64,000 nucleotides of DNA. Source: Zanthoxylum bungeanum. Its lineage: Eukaryota; Streptophyta; Magnoliopsida; Sapindales; Rutaceae. A model generated the notes under the pieces. It had not been told where the DNA came from, ran no database searches, and saw only the letters and a list, made by a program, of their open reading frames with translations. The translations under genes were made by a program, and so were the position numbers. Each line of letters begins with the position of its first letter. The stretch's first letter is position 1. Of the stretch, positions 32,429 through 43,348 are shown piece after piece. The stretch spans positions 1 through 64,000 of the forward strand of contig SKCR01015013.1 of the NCBI GenBank assembly GCA_019454045.1, written 5' to 3'.

Positions 32429-32591
32429 TAGATATTGCAACAAGACCCGGACCCGGACGACCCAGGTCTTGGAAGACCCAGGTCCATAATTAAAAAATCC
32501 GGATCTAGGTCCTTAAAATTAAAACCCAGGTGATTCCGGGTCCGGAAAAAAAAATAAAAAAATAAAAAAATAAATTAGATTATAATAAAAA

Positions 32592-32627
<36 letters not shown>

Positions 32628-32882
32628 GAATATAATATAAAAAAAAATTAAAAGATTGAAATAAAACTAATAAAATTGATAAAATATAAATATAAATGTA
32701 AAATAATTCAATTAAAAAATTAAAAAAAATTAAAAAAAGAAGCAATCCGGGTAACCGGATCCAGACCGGGTCCAGACCGGTCCGGACCCGGGAATATTTA
32801 CTCGGGTCCGGAACCAGACCCGGGGTAACAAAAACTCTTCCGGATCCGGACCCGGGTCCGGTTCCGGATTTTGCCATCCATA
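32429..32882. mobile_element. hAT-type MITE, right-arm copy
   Basis: Same MITE in reverse, about 70 bp longer than the left copy, partly through a (TA)n tract (32597-32624). Flanks TATAGGAG (32421-32428) and TCTAGGAG (32883-32890) match at 7 of 8 bases, a good hAT TSD. The MITE inserted before the segment was duplicated. Confidence 0.85.
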
Positions 32883-32889
32883 TCTAGGA

Positions 32890-34635
32890 GTGTTCACGGG
32901 TCGAGTTAGGTCGGGTTTTTTAAATTTTCTTAAATTCTATCGGGTCGGGTCATGCGGGTCGAATGACCTGAAACCTGAAATTTTAAAATGGAACCCGCGC
33001 GAATAGGATCACTGCGGGTCGGGTCGAAAAATACATAATATATATTTTTACGACATAATTTTGATAAGATTTGTAGTTAAATCAAATTATGATAAAATAA
33101 CTAAAGAGAAAAAGGGAAAAATCATTTATTGCGAGTTGAGTCGAGTCAAACCTACTTTTTGTATTAAATCCGTGACCCGAACCTATTTTGCGTTTCAGTT
33201 CTGCTCGTATGAGCGTCGCGACGCTAAACATGAGAAGCTATCTACCTTAGCCCTACCCAAGTGGGCGTCGCGACACATGGCCATTTTCTAGGATCAATTT
33301 TAGCCATTTTGATTTCATCTAATAATGTAAGGGGCCACTCCAAGGGTTTCATACCAGCATGTCAAAGCACCACATCCATGATTATGAATGGTTTTTTTAG
33401 TCAAAACATACTAATCATACTCGAAACAGGACATATTTATTTTCTACATAATTCTTTCAGTTGCATCGAGGATCAAAAGTAACCCAGTTACATTCAAGGT
33501 TAAGGGTAATGCAAGTTGATTGGTGAGTGTACTATCTTTGTAAGTTAACTCTTCATCTATATTGTTTTAAGTAAAAGACTTCTTTTTACGCACATAGAGC
33601 GTTAGCCGATTTTATTACAGTTATTTCATGAAAGAAAATATTTTAAAAAGTATGATTTTAAAAGCATGATTTTTGGAGGCATGGGAAAAACCCACATCAG
33701 GCTGTAAACTTGTGGAATTGACGGATAACATGTGCACATGTAGAGCATGACTGGGGGGATGGCGATACGTAACGCCCCCATATCCTAGATTTAAGGCCAG
33801 AGGACAGCAATATGTAATACTTATAGACTCTAGTTTCAGGGTCAGGTAGTAGCATGGATCAACACTCATGTCTCTAGTTTAGTGGCTTGAGGGACAACGA
33901 TTGTAACGCTCTTATTTGTCAGGTTTTTTAGAGACAGGTTTTTCAGTTATCGACTTTCAGAAATAGTTTTTCAGAGATAAGATTTTCAGAGATATGATTT
34001 TTTTTGAAAATATTGTTTTAAGAAAGAGTTTTCAAAAGAAAGTGTTTTATAGAATCTCAAAGTTTTACAGACAAATAGTAGTTTCAACAAAAAATTTTCA
34101 AATAAAGAGTTGTTCTTAGACAAGAAGAGTGATTTCAGAAAAGATGATTTCTTTGAAATGATTTTGGTTTTAGAACATTGGAATTTCATAAGTATTTCAG
34201 TTTTCATTTTGACCGTCCACTCATTAAGTCGTTTAAATGGTCTAACCATCCCACTCCTAGTGTTTTTGTTTTGCAGGTTTAACGTGAGGACAAACTCGAA
34301 AGAGAGATACTAATACAGTTACTAAGGTGTTGAGTCCACCAGATCAAGTCAAAGGGAAAGAGTTCAGTATATTGATCACTCATCTACTCAAATAGTTATA
34401 CGACGAGGAAGAAAGAGAAAAGAAGATAGAAAAATACTTGTCCTTTTAGCTTTTCCTTTGATCCAAACTTTAAAATAATAGAAAATGAAAAAAAGGAAAA
34501 TCTTATACAATATTGCTTTTTGTATTATAATTACTATAAAATATGCTAAATAGTTGGATTGGACTCTAATTTGCTACAGTACAGCGTGCTACAATGTAAT
34601 TTTAAATCATTTAATGAAATACGATATTCCATTAC
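32890..34635 (+). repeat. Tekay-like LTR fragment and CCCGAC-rich segment, right arm
   Basis: 32890-33200 is rich in GGGTCGGGTC words (type unknown, possibly another MITE). 33270-34460 is a diverged Tekay-like LTR piece, with GTGGAATTGACGGATA at 33713 and the TTTTCAG array. The palindrome GCGTCGCGACGC occurs at about 33214; its left-arm partner reads GCGTCGTGACGC, a CpG-decay change. No gene. Confidence 0.6.
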
Positions 34636-34659
34636 GGTATGTAATTATATTGTGGTTAA

Positions 34660-35046
34660 ATCTATATTAACCACAACACAATTACATACCTTTAAACTTG
34701 TAGATACCTCTTAATCAAATTTAATTGATTTCTTAACTCAATAAGAAAATGGTCTTATTTATAGGAGGGAAAACAAGTTACTATGTAATCACATGCATTG
34801 ATTACTATTAATCCCATTATTAGGATACATAATGACTTTCTCTAACCCTTATATAAATGTTAACATCATGGGTGTACCATATGTTCACCACTTAACATTT
34901 CACTAATTGTTGTTACTTAACAACTCTTGTTGTTACTTAATAATTTTCAACATGAAATTATTACTAATTGTTGTTATTTAACAACACCAAATAATTAACA
35001 ACAATTATTTGATTAACAACAAATAATTAACAATAATTTTCCAACA
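34660..35046 (-). repeat. Element Z 3' LTR, right-arm copy
   Basis: Reverse of 26645-27045, ending CCAACA at 35046. Its internal sequence continues to 35438. Confidence 0.85.
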
Positions 35047-35072
35047 TTAACATAGTTTCATCATAGAAAAAA

Positions 35073-35393
35073 CTAATATCTAACACTCAGAACTTTTTCG
35101 GTTCTAGTGTTCCATCGAATAAAAGTCTTAGGATAAGAATCCTTAAATTCTTGCGGTAACTTGTAATTGATCTTGGACAACCATGGGAAACCTATAGCAA
35201 ATTTCGGATACTTGCAACGTTTCAGGTACATCAAAGGAAAAATGGTATTATTTGCCTTATATTGGAGATACTCAATCGCTAACCTCTCAATGACTATGTT
35301 ATACTGAACACGTAGTTTTTCTGTATCAATTACTAATTTCCAAATATCAGTAAGCCGTTTTTGCCATATTTCCGGGATAGTATTTCGTAGCAA
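35073..35393 (-). pseudogene. Element Z coding remnant, better-preserved copy
   Basis: A 106-codon frame without stops: LRNTIPEIWQKRLTDIWKLV, IERLAIEYLQYK, KFAIGFPWLSKINYKLPQEF, SYPKTFIRWNTRTEKVLSVRY at the end. It lacks an upstream start because the arm ends at 35438. Trp-rich and basic. I do not recognise the family, and it does not look like copia protease, integrase, RT or RNase H. The left-arm copy is frameshifted. Confidence 0.45.
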
Positions 35394-35438
35394 TCTGAGT
35401 CTATTCGGTTGTCCTATCCAATTACCTTCCTATATAGA

Positions 35439-35599
35439 AATGTACTTCATGTTTACCTCTTTTTGTGCAACTATGTCTTTCACAAAGTTATATTTGGTAT
35501 CTATGTGTTTCGTTTTACAATGGAATTTTGGATCTTTGGTGTAGGCTATCGCTGATTCACTATCACAGTTAACTAATACTGGACCAGAAGCTTCATATG
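35439..35599 (-). pseudogene. Copia Y RNase H fragment (minus copy, distal part)
   Basis: Reads EASGPVLVNCDSESAIAYTK, then FHCKTKHIDTKYNFVKDIVA and EVNMKYIS. It is nearly identical to codons of the plus-strand copia Y (21060-21225). The upstream part continues at 61857-62181 once copia X is removed. ATATG at 35595-35599 is the copia X TSD. Confidence 0.9.
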
Positions 35600-37521
35600 T
35601 GTTGATTTCTATGATTATTCCCAAGATCAAAATAAGCAAAGAAATGTGAATGAATAACGAAGACGTATGGAGGAATCATACTTACAAAGATCGGCTTTGG
35701 ATGTGATGCTCAACAAAATTTTTCCTTTAAGAAGCTCCAAGATTCGGCCAAGGATGATTTGTTGATGAAGATGATGAAGCTCCAAGCTTTATGGATTCCA
35801 AGCTCTAAGATGAGGTTCCATATCACCTTGTATGATTCATGTTTGTGCTAGCAAAGATTGAAAGAAAAAATCTAATCTTCCCTTCCAATGAAGCTCACGA
35901 TTTTGGTGTGTAAAAGGAGAGATAGAGAGTTTTGTTTTTCAATATTTTGTTTTCAAAAACTAATGAAAAAACTAATACAAAACTTTGGTAAATGGCTTTC
36001 AAAAAGTCAAAAAGCATTTTGGCTCCAAAATGGCATTAAATGCCCACACCAAACTCCATCATGAATAGTGACTAGGTGTCTTTCACCAAAAGGTGACTTT
36101 GACATCTATCAAAAATAAATGACAAATGATGTGACTCGCGATGTGACTTGTGGGCCCCACTTTAATTCAAAATACGAGTGGGCCCGTAAACACTTCCGGG
36201 CTCGGTTTCGCTAATTCCAAATTAATGAACTTCCGTCGCGACGTAATTAAATAATTATGCCTAGCGAAATTACTATTCACGTCGCTAACGAATTAATTCT
36301 AAATTAACTCGTTTGCCCGAATTAAAATCTAATTTTAATTCCGCGTCGAAATCCAATTTCGTTTAATATATCGAATATATTATATTATCGATTAATTCCA
36401 AATTAATCTTTCTCTCTCTTCAAATAGTACTTTATCCAAGATAAAGTTTCTCTGCAATTAATCCCTGATTAATAAAGTTCGAATCATACGTCATCGGTGA
36501 ATCTTCGAGAAGTGACACAAGAGATCTATGGATATGTTGGCAGTAAATACGGTTCTCAAACTATCCGAACACGTACGTACCTCGTACTATGTTTTTACCG
36601 ATTTACGAGACAAGGTTGGCTTCTAGGAAAGCGCCATGCATACCCAATTCTCCAGAAGTATTCGTACTGGAATATACGATCTATATCATGCATAGTATAC
36701 CGTAGTATTGCGTATTACGATCCAGTATCGGATGTCACGTGCAAGGCCTGAGGCTAGAATAGTGTCTGCCCCGTACGAAGCACATATCGGATATCAAGCA
36801 AATAGTCTATTTGAATTGGATAATCATGACCTTGTCATATTATCACGATGGTTGCAACATAATAGAGAACCAGTTTTGAATCCCTGAGTGATCATCATCT
36901 CCATATGTCTGAAGTGATAATTCTGTCTTGACATCACATCCAATACACTACGATTCTCAATAAACCCAGAAGAGGCGTACACAGAACCTGTTAAAGTCCT
37001 GGACGACCAAAACCAAAGTTTACCAATTGTCGCAAGTACTAGCGATGCAAGTCTCAGGTTAAGACCAAATACACCTACCCTGAAGCGGACTCCCATAGAC
37101 ACATATACATATTACCAATGGGATTCCGCGGGGTCTATCCAGAGCGAAGCTGTTTTCCGTACCATCGGTAAAACACAACCTCCTATCGCACTTGTATAAG
37201 TATCCAATACTTAAATATATGAGAACTATGCCGTTATGCCCTCACAACGCGCACAAGTGCAATACTAGTTTATTCCGCATTATCGATGTCCAATCTCGAT
37301 AATACTACGACTAGGGATATTTAATGATTAAACCTTTATGGATTGATACTGTCTCATATCATCTAAATCCGTAACTAATCATATGGACTTTTACCATTTA
37401 TATATCAAAGTAAATAAATTACAAAATGGTACAAGGCAATTTCATTATAACATAGTTAATTTTGTACAAAAACACAATGTCTTTTACAAACAGTGACACT
37501 ATGGGTCATAACTGTCCAACA
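35600..37521 (-). repeat. 3' LTR of copia X
   Basis: Plus strand begins TGTTGATTTCTATG and ends CTGTCCAACA, followed by ATCTCCCACTT, the reversed polypurine tract. It is colinear with 59932-61851 with few differences. No gene. Confidence 0.92.
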
Positions 37522-37535
37522 ATCTCCCACTTGGC

Positions 37536-38189
37536 CTATAGCCAGTCACTCAAGTATCTAATACCTGAACTATATACTTGTCGCTCAAACTTTTGCTGAG
37601 GAATTACTTTCGTCAGCGGATCTGCCATATTATCATCTGATGCGACCTTCTCGACCTTCACATCGCCACGATATATGATCTCACGAATCAGATGGAAACG
37701 TCGAAGAACATGCTTGGATCGTTGATGAGACCGCGGTTCCTTAGCCTGCGCTATAGCCCCGTTATTGTCACAATACAATGGAACAGGCTCAGCTACTAAC
37801 GTAACTACTCCTAATCCAATTAGGAATTTTCGGATCCAAACTGCTTCCTTTGCTGCTTCAGCTGCAGCAATGTACTCCGCTTCTGTTGTTGAATCGGCAA
37901 CAGTCTCTTGCTTGGAAGATTTCCAGCTCACTGCTCCGTTATTCAAACAAAACATGTACCTGGATTGCGACTTACAGTCATCTTTGTCGGTTTGAAAACT
38001 TGCATCAGTATACCCAGTTACCTCAAGTTCTCCATCTCCATATATTAAGAAAGCATCCTTAGTTCGTCTAAGATACTTAAGGATATTCTTAACCGCCATC
38101 CAGTGACCTTCACCTGGATCTGCCTGATAGCGACTACACATGCTCAAAACATAGGAAACATCAGGTCGCGTATATATCATGGCATACAT
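37536..38189 (-). pseudogene. Copia X RNase H
   Basis: Reads MYAMIYTRPDVSYVLSMCSR, HWMAVKNILKYLRRTKDAF, YTDASFQTDKDDCKSQS, ETVADSTTEAEYIAAAEAAK, YCDNNGAIAQAKEPRSHQR and DDNMADPLTKVIPQQKFERQ. The RNase H D, E and D residues are kept. A TAG just upstream (about 38201, where the family has Ser) separates it from the RT frame, so the polyprotein is broken. Confidence 0.92.
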
Positions 38190-38204
38190 GATCGATCTGA
38201 CTGC

Positions 38205-39203
38205 CTAGGCGAATGGTATCAGACTCATGTTATCTGTCTCATCTTGAGTTTTAGGACACATGTCCTTAGATAGATAGACACCATGTGACACTGGAAACAA
38301 TCCTCTCTTGGACTGATCCATGTTGAATCTCTTCAACACTCTGTCAATATATGTACTCTGGGAGAGTCCAAACAGCTTTCTAGATCTATCCCGATGGATC
38401 TTTATTCCCAGAATAAAGGCTGCTTCTCCCAGATCTTTCATGGAGAATTTCAATGAAAGCCAAGCTTTCACCGACGTTAGCATGGGAATGTCATTGCCTA
38501 TAAGCAATACATCGTCTATATAAAGGACAATAAAAGTCAGTGCTCTCCCACTAACCTTCTTATATACACAAGGATCATCTTCGTTTTGAATGAAATCATA
38601 TTCTTTTATGATCTCGTCAAAACGTTGGTTCGATGACCGCGATGCTTGCTTTAGTCCATAAATGGACCGATTTAACTTACAAACCTTGTTGGCAAGTCTA
38701 GGCACGATAAAATCGTCAGGCTGTTGCATAGAAACATCCTCCAAAAGGTTTCCGTTAAGGAAAGCGGTTTTAACGTCTATCTGCCATATCTCGTAATCAA
38801 AATATGTAGCAATAGCAAGCATTATCCGAATGGATTTAATCATGGCAACGGGTAAGAAAGTTTCATCGTAATCGACACCATGTCGTTGATGATATCCCTT
38901 CACTACAAGCCTAGCTTTGTACGTTTGTATGTTGCCATCCATGTCGGTCTTCTTCTTGAAGACCCATTTGCAACTAATAGGCTTTACGCCTTCTGGTGCA
39001 TCAACCAGTGTCCAAACTTGGTTGGTGTACATGGAATCTATTTTGGACTTCATGGCTTCTTGCCATAAAGCGGAATCGATATCTTGTATCGCTTCCTCAT
39101 ACGTAGCCGGTTCATTATCCTCAATGAGATTAATATCTACATGAGGCGAGATTATGAACCCATACTTTTCAGGTTGTTTCCTGACTCTCTCCGACCTACG
39201 CGG
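38205..39203 (-). pseudogene. Copia X reverse transcriptase
   Basis: The frame from 39053 down holds MYTNQVWTLVDAPEGVKPIS, CKWVFKKKTDMDGNIQTYKA, VKTAFLNGNLLEDVSMQQPD, SIYGLKQASRS and the catalytic YIDD in VLYIDDVLLIGND. Sequence upstream to 39203 reads through (RRSERVRKQPEKYGF, DINLIEDNEPATYEEAI) until a TGA near 39201 that replaces an Arg codon. Confidence 0.92.
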
Positions 39204-39907
39204 TCATTGTGTAATAGAAGATTGTGGTATAGTCTCATCCCGGATGGACTGTTCTTGTTTCGTTGAGGATTCTATGCCAGGAACAGTATCACTCCGATTT
39301 TCATCGAGTTCTACTTTCCTCCCACTAACCACTGTATTTAGGAATTCCTTCTCAAGGAAAACCACATGTAGAGCAACAAATACTTTGTTCTCTCGTGGGT
39401 GATAGAAGTAATATCCTTTGGTTTCCCTAGGATATCCTACGAATAGGCATTTATCCGATTTGGGTTCAAGTTTGGTACCTTCCAAACGTTTGACATATGC
39501 CCAGCATCCCTAAATCTTCAGGAATGAGAAACCCGGTTTCTTTCCTGTCCATATCTCATATGGTGTCTGTTTTACAGACTTTGACGGAACCTTATTCAAA
39601 ATAAGAATTGCACTGTTTAATGCATATCCCCAGAAGGAAACAGATAGCTCAGTGCGACTCACCATAGACCTAACCATGTCCAATAAAGTTCGGTTTCTCC
39701 GTTCGGACACACCGTTTAATTACGGTGTTCCAGGAGGAGTCCACTGTGAAAGAATACCATATTCTTTCAAGTAATCTAGAAACGCATTGCTCAAGTATTC
39801 ACCACCACGGTCCGACCATAATGTCTTTATACTCTTGCCGGTCTATTTTTCAACTTCGTGTCGAAACTCTTTGAATTTCTCAAAAGTTTCCGACTTGTGT
39901 CTCATAA
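39204..39907 (-). pseudogene. Copia X integrase, C-terminal half
   Basis: Contains LWSDRGGEYLSNAFLDYLKE (second catalytic Asp), LNGVSERRNRTLLDMVRSM (catalytic Glu), SFWGYALNSAILILNKVPSK, TPYEIWTGKKP and the copia GKR-type KCLFVGYPRETKGYYFYHP. Nonsense codons break it near 39507 (W to stop), 39719 (Q to stop) and 39846. Element B enters after the TSD GATAT at 39908-39912, and the N-terminal half lies at 56155-56641. Confidence 0.9.
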
Positions 39908-40102
39908 GATATTGATGAGTGGTAATTACATCACTTTTTCCCACTAATTTAGCCTAATGTTTTGTATTGTTTCTCGAGTTTTATGAACGTTTTGATGTGT
40001 TTTGTTGTTATTTTGCAGATAAATAAAGTTTGGAAAGCACTGGAGGCAATTTGGGGCAAAACCAGACAAAAATGCATCAACATGGATATTTTGGTCTTTT
40101 GA

Positions 40103-40503
40103 GCGTCGCGACGCCAAGAATCCAGCGTCGCGATGCCCAGAATGCACCGAAGTTGCTAACGTGCGCCGCCTGCCACGTGTCAGAATCTGATTAGGTTGAC
40201 TTGCTAACATGCGACGTTGACTTGCTAACGTGCGTCGTGCCACGTGTCACCATCACAGCCGATCTGCTAACGTGCGCCGTGCCACGTGTCATCATCCTAC
40301 AGTGCTGACAATCACCATCGCCATGTGTGCCACGTGTCATCCCACGTCACCGCCCACGTCATCATGACATCATCAATGACGTCAGCACAATCATTGAAGC
40401 AGCCAGCTGCCTTGCCACGTGTCGAGCTCTCGTCGTGCCACGCGAAAAGTAGCTAGCGTCGCGACGCTGGACCCTTATCCGCGCCTATAAATAGAGCTCG
40501 AAA
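40103..40503 (+). promoter_or_regulatory. U3 promoter of element B: G-box/ABRE array and TATA box
   Basis: Five CACGTG cores at 40174, 40241, 40283, 40331 and 40416, each in a GCCACGTGTC context, several preceded by TTGCTAACGTGCGCCGT. The palindrome GCGTCGCGACGC lies at 40103 and about 40456, with one variant at 40125. TATAAATA is at 40496-40503. GCCACGTGTC combines a G-box with the ACGTGTC ABRE core bound by plant bZIP factors, so ABA, stress or light control is plausible but not shown. Confidence 0.75.
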
Positions 40504-40876
40504 TTTCAGATTTTGTTGTACCATTTTCCCTCACTTCTTTGGTGTAAAGAGAGAGTTTCTCTCTCTAGAATCTTTTAGTTTTTAGTTTTTTTTTTGTTTT
40601 GTAATTTTTAATTACGTTTTGTAATAATAGTAATTTATTTTCTTTACTTTTACAGTTTTACTATTCTACCATGCCAAGGTAACTTCCCTTTGCTAGGTGA
40701 AAGGTAATTCTTTTACTATTGCTAGTTAGATTAATCTCTCTTTAATATAATATATTCACTATTTAAAATTTGACTTAAAAAAGGGTTACCGCTATGTTGG
40801 TCGGTTGGTAAATCAATTTAATTAATTAAACCTGACTAAGTAAGGATACCGCCAGATTGGTCGGTTGGTAATTAAA

Positions 40877-41092
40877 TTTTGGTTCCGCCTTTATGGCTGG
40901 TTATTTTGGTTCCGCCTTTATAGCTGGTTATTTTGGTTCCGCCTTTATGGCTGGTTAGTTTGGTTCCGCCTTTATGGCTGGTTAGTTTGGTTCCGCCTTT
41001 ATGGCTGGTTAGTTTGGTTCCGCCTTTATGGGTGGTTATTTTGGTTCCGTCTTTATGGCTGGTTATATTAGTTCCGCCTTTATGGCTGGTTG
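40877..41092 (+). repeat. 27-bp minisatellite in 5' LTR of element B, 8 units
   Basis: Eight units of the TTTTGGTTCCGCC / TTTATGGCTGGTTA type. As 27 is divisible by three, all three forward frames stay open, giving repeats such as WLFWFRLYG. The 3' LTR has seven units and element C has one. Confidence 0.93.
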
Positions 41093-42050
41093 GATTAAAT
41101 TTGACTTAATCAGGTTACCGCCTATATGGCTGGTTGACAATATCATCATAAGTTAATATATTATATTAAGGGAGATATCTAATTAGTAATTAGTAAAAGT
41201 AATTCCTTTTACCTTAGCAATTTTATTTTAATGTAATTTACTTTTCAGCATTTACTTTACTGCTTTTACTTTTCAGCATTTTTACTTTATGTCTTTTAAG
41301 TCTTTATCAGTCCTAGTTATGTGTTAAGTTAACACGGGTTGTGATGAATTTTAATATCACCGATTTATAAGGGGTATTTTATAGTCTCGGAAATTTAAAG
41401 GTTTATTTATTAAGTCTTAAGCTTAATGCTTCTTGTTGTCTGATCACCAATAAGTTTGATATGGTAAATCTAAAATGAACTAGACATAGGGATTTTAGGT
41501 TTCAGACTTAGACTTAATAGCCCACGATCTTCCTTGAGGATAGATAACCCTTTAATAGATTTCCTGACAGGATAGGAATATACCTGTCGGGCGGGGGTAG
41601 CCATAATTGAAACTTAAACTTAATGAATCTAGGTAATTTGATTGATATAGACATGGTTCAATTGGATTATACTAGGTATTTGTAATTGACCATCGGAAGA
41701 GGCTTTTACATAATTTAGTGTTTCAGGTTAATAAATCAATATTTTACCCAACTATAAGATAGTCACTTCATCTTCTAAAAGATATTAGAAGAATTCACAA
41801 CCCTAGATCTTTGTCTTTTATTATTTTCCTTAATATTTTCTTTTTTTCTTTTTATTTATTTAGCAAATCTACAAACCAATCAATCAATCAATCAATTCAC
41901 TTCTCCCTAAATTAGATATTTGTAAATAAATAGATTCAATAATTAATAACAACAGTAGGAATTAAGTCATCGTGGGATCGATATCTTTATACTACTTGAA
42001 CGATATGTGCGCTTGCGTCATACGTGTGTGAATGCACCGGTCAAGTTTTT

Positions 42051-42068
42051 TGGCGCGTTGCCGGGGAC
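42051..42068 (+). other. Primer-binding site, tRNA-Asp type
   Basis: TGGCGCGTTGCCGGGGAC, differing from the A-copy site by loss of one C and a G for A. It lies seven bases after the LTR. Confidence 0.85.
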
Positions 42069-42179
42069 TTATATTTCTTGAGTTATTAATTTTGAAGCTA
42101 TCTAATTTACTTGTATCTAATTTTCTTTATTTTTATCTGTAATTTTTATTTATTTCTTTCTTTTTCAGGTGATTGAAAA

Positions 42180-43348
42180 ATGGAACAATACTGGGAGATT
42201 GAGAGATTACGAGCTTTACAAGAAGATACACCCCATATCTGGGAGCAACAGTCCGGTTTTCTGAGGCCTGTTGTCCAGCCCAACAATTATCACTGGATGC
42301 CACAACCAAGCAATATTACATTTGCTCATCAGAACGCAATGTGGAGATGTGACATATGTAATGGTGACCACCCAAGCGATTATTGCGAGTACAACTACAA
42401 TTCAGGGTGGCAGAACTATCAGAATCCTTCATGGTATGATGAGTCATCACATTTCACAGAGCCACATTTTCCATCTTATCCACCATCTACCTTTGATCTT
42501 CACCAAGAACCAGAACCATCAGAGAAAAAACAGATGATTCATATGCTCAAAGATTGGTTCGAAGAAGCTCAAATTGATGCACAAATTCAGAGTAACGCAG
42601 AATCCATACAAGGATGACAAATCAAATAAGACAACTAACAGAAAACCAGAGCTACATACCTCAAGAACCATTTACAAATGACACTGACGAAGCCTTCGAG
42701 TACCAAGCATTTCATGAAGATACCTTGACAGAAGAAGAGGCTGAGCAGTATCAACAACCAGAGGTATCAGTTCAGGAACCCGAACCGGAAAAGTCTCGAT
42801 TTGATTTGTATTATACAGATTCTGACGAGGATGAAGCGGATATATTTGTACCACCTGCATCAACAATTGAGGATGGAATTATGTATCCTTAAAATGAAGA
42901 TCTTGGAGATTCCATTGCCCAAATGTTTGAAGAAGATCTACCTGAGCCAATCATTTCACCCAAATCAAAGGATGGAGACCTAATGTCTCACACATCTTTT
43001 CATCCTCAGGTGGAACAAGAAGCTGAGCAAATGGAGGAGCAAATGTTTGAAGATCCAGTGCATTCAAGAGAAACATCACTGTATCGGGGAGTAAAATTCA
43101 AAGATATCGCTCAGAAGCTTGACAGAATGAAAATTCCATTCCAAGTCAAGCACTATACGAGACCTCCTGATTTTCTTTCTTTCTTTTCAGGAACTGCTGG
43201 AGTAACAAAGTTTAAAAAGATGGCACAAGCACTGAATGAGACAAAACTCTGTTTGCCACCTTACCGTTGGAAGAGACCTTTCAAAAGCAACGCTCATGGG
43301 ATTGTCTTTAATCGGACATCCAAAACGACGCTGAAACCGCCTTGTTAG
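42180..43348 (+). pseudogene. ORF1 of element B, gag-derived, nearly intact
   Basis: The start MEQYWEIERLRALQEDTPHI is shared with A and C. It has the CDICNGDHPSDYC knuckle (about residues 59-71), then the GWQNYQNPSWY segment typical of Athila-like gag, a Pro-rich stretch, a Gln-rich helical stretch (SIQ..TNQIRQLTENQS), an acidic segment (DLYYTDSDEDEADIF), and a C-terminal block (DIAQKLDRMKIPFQVKHYTR, TKFKKMAQALNETKLCLPPY). Breaks: a one-base loss near 42611 and a TAA at about 42890. The ancestral product would be about 390 residues. No capsid, protease or RT. It probably binds element RNA. The C-terminal block is unknown to me. Confidence 0.82.

Larger units (their letters stand above)
31377..35438 (-). 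repeat. Right arm of the large inverted repeat
   Basis: Reverse complement of 26255-30271, about 4.06 kb. The outer junction at 35438 joins copia Y sequence (minus strand). The four bases TCTA are common to both partners there, so the join used short homology. Confidence 0.93.
39913..42043 (+). repeat. 5' LTR of element B
   Basis: Begins TGATGAGTGGTAATTACATC and ends GCACCGGTCA. The U3 region holds the G-box array and a TATA box. Downstream are a CT-rich start region (AGAGAGAGTTTCTCTCTC), ACCGCCAGATTGGTCGGTTGG units and the 27-bp minisatellite. No gene; open frames such as 39944-40243 (reverse) and 40865-41071 follow the repeats. Confidence 0.93.

Noticed and set aside
40865..41071. Trp/Phe-rich repeat ORFs over the LTR minisatellite (also 55000-55250)
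   Set aside because: The 27-bp unit keeps every frame open by length alone; no start context or domain.
40877..41092. CRISPR-like array
   Set aside because: Units are head to tail without spacers and the genome is a plant, so it is a minisatellite.
42180..43348. ORF1 as a captured host zinc-finger gene
   Set aside because: The CX2CX3HX4C knuckle followed by a GW-NxxNPSW segment is the gag layout of Athila-like elements, and the position after the PBS fits gag.
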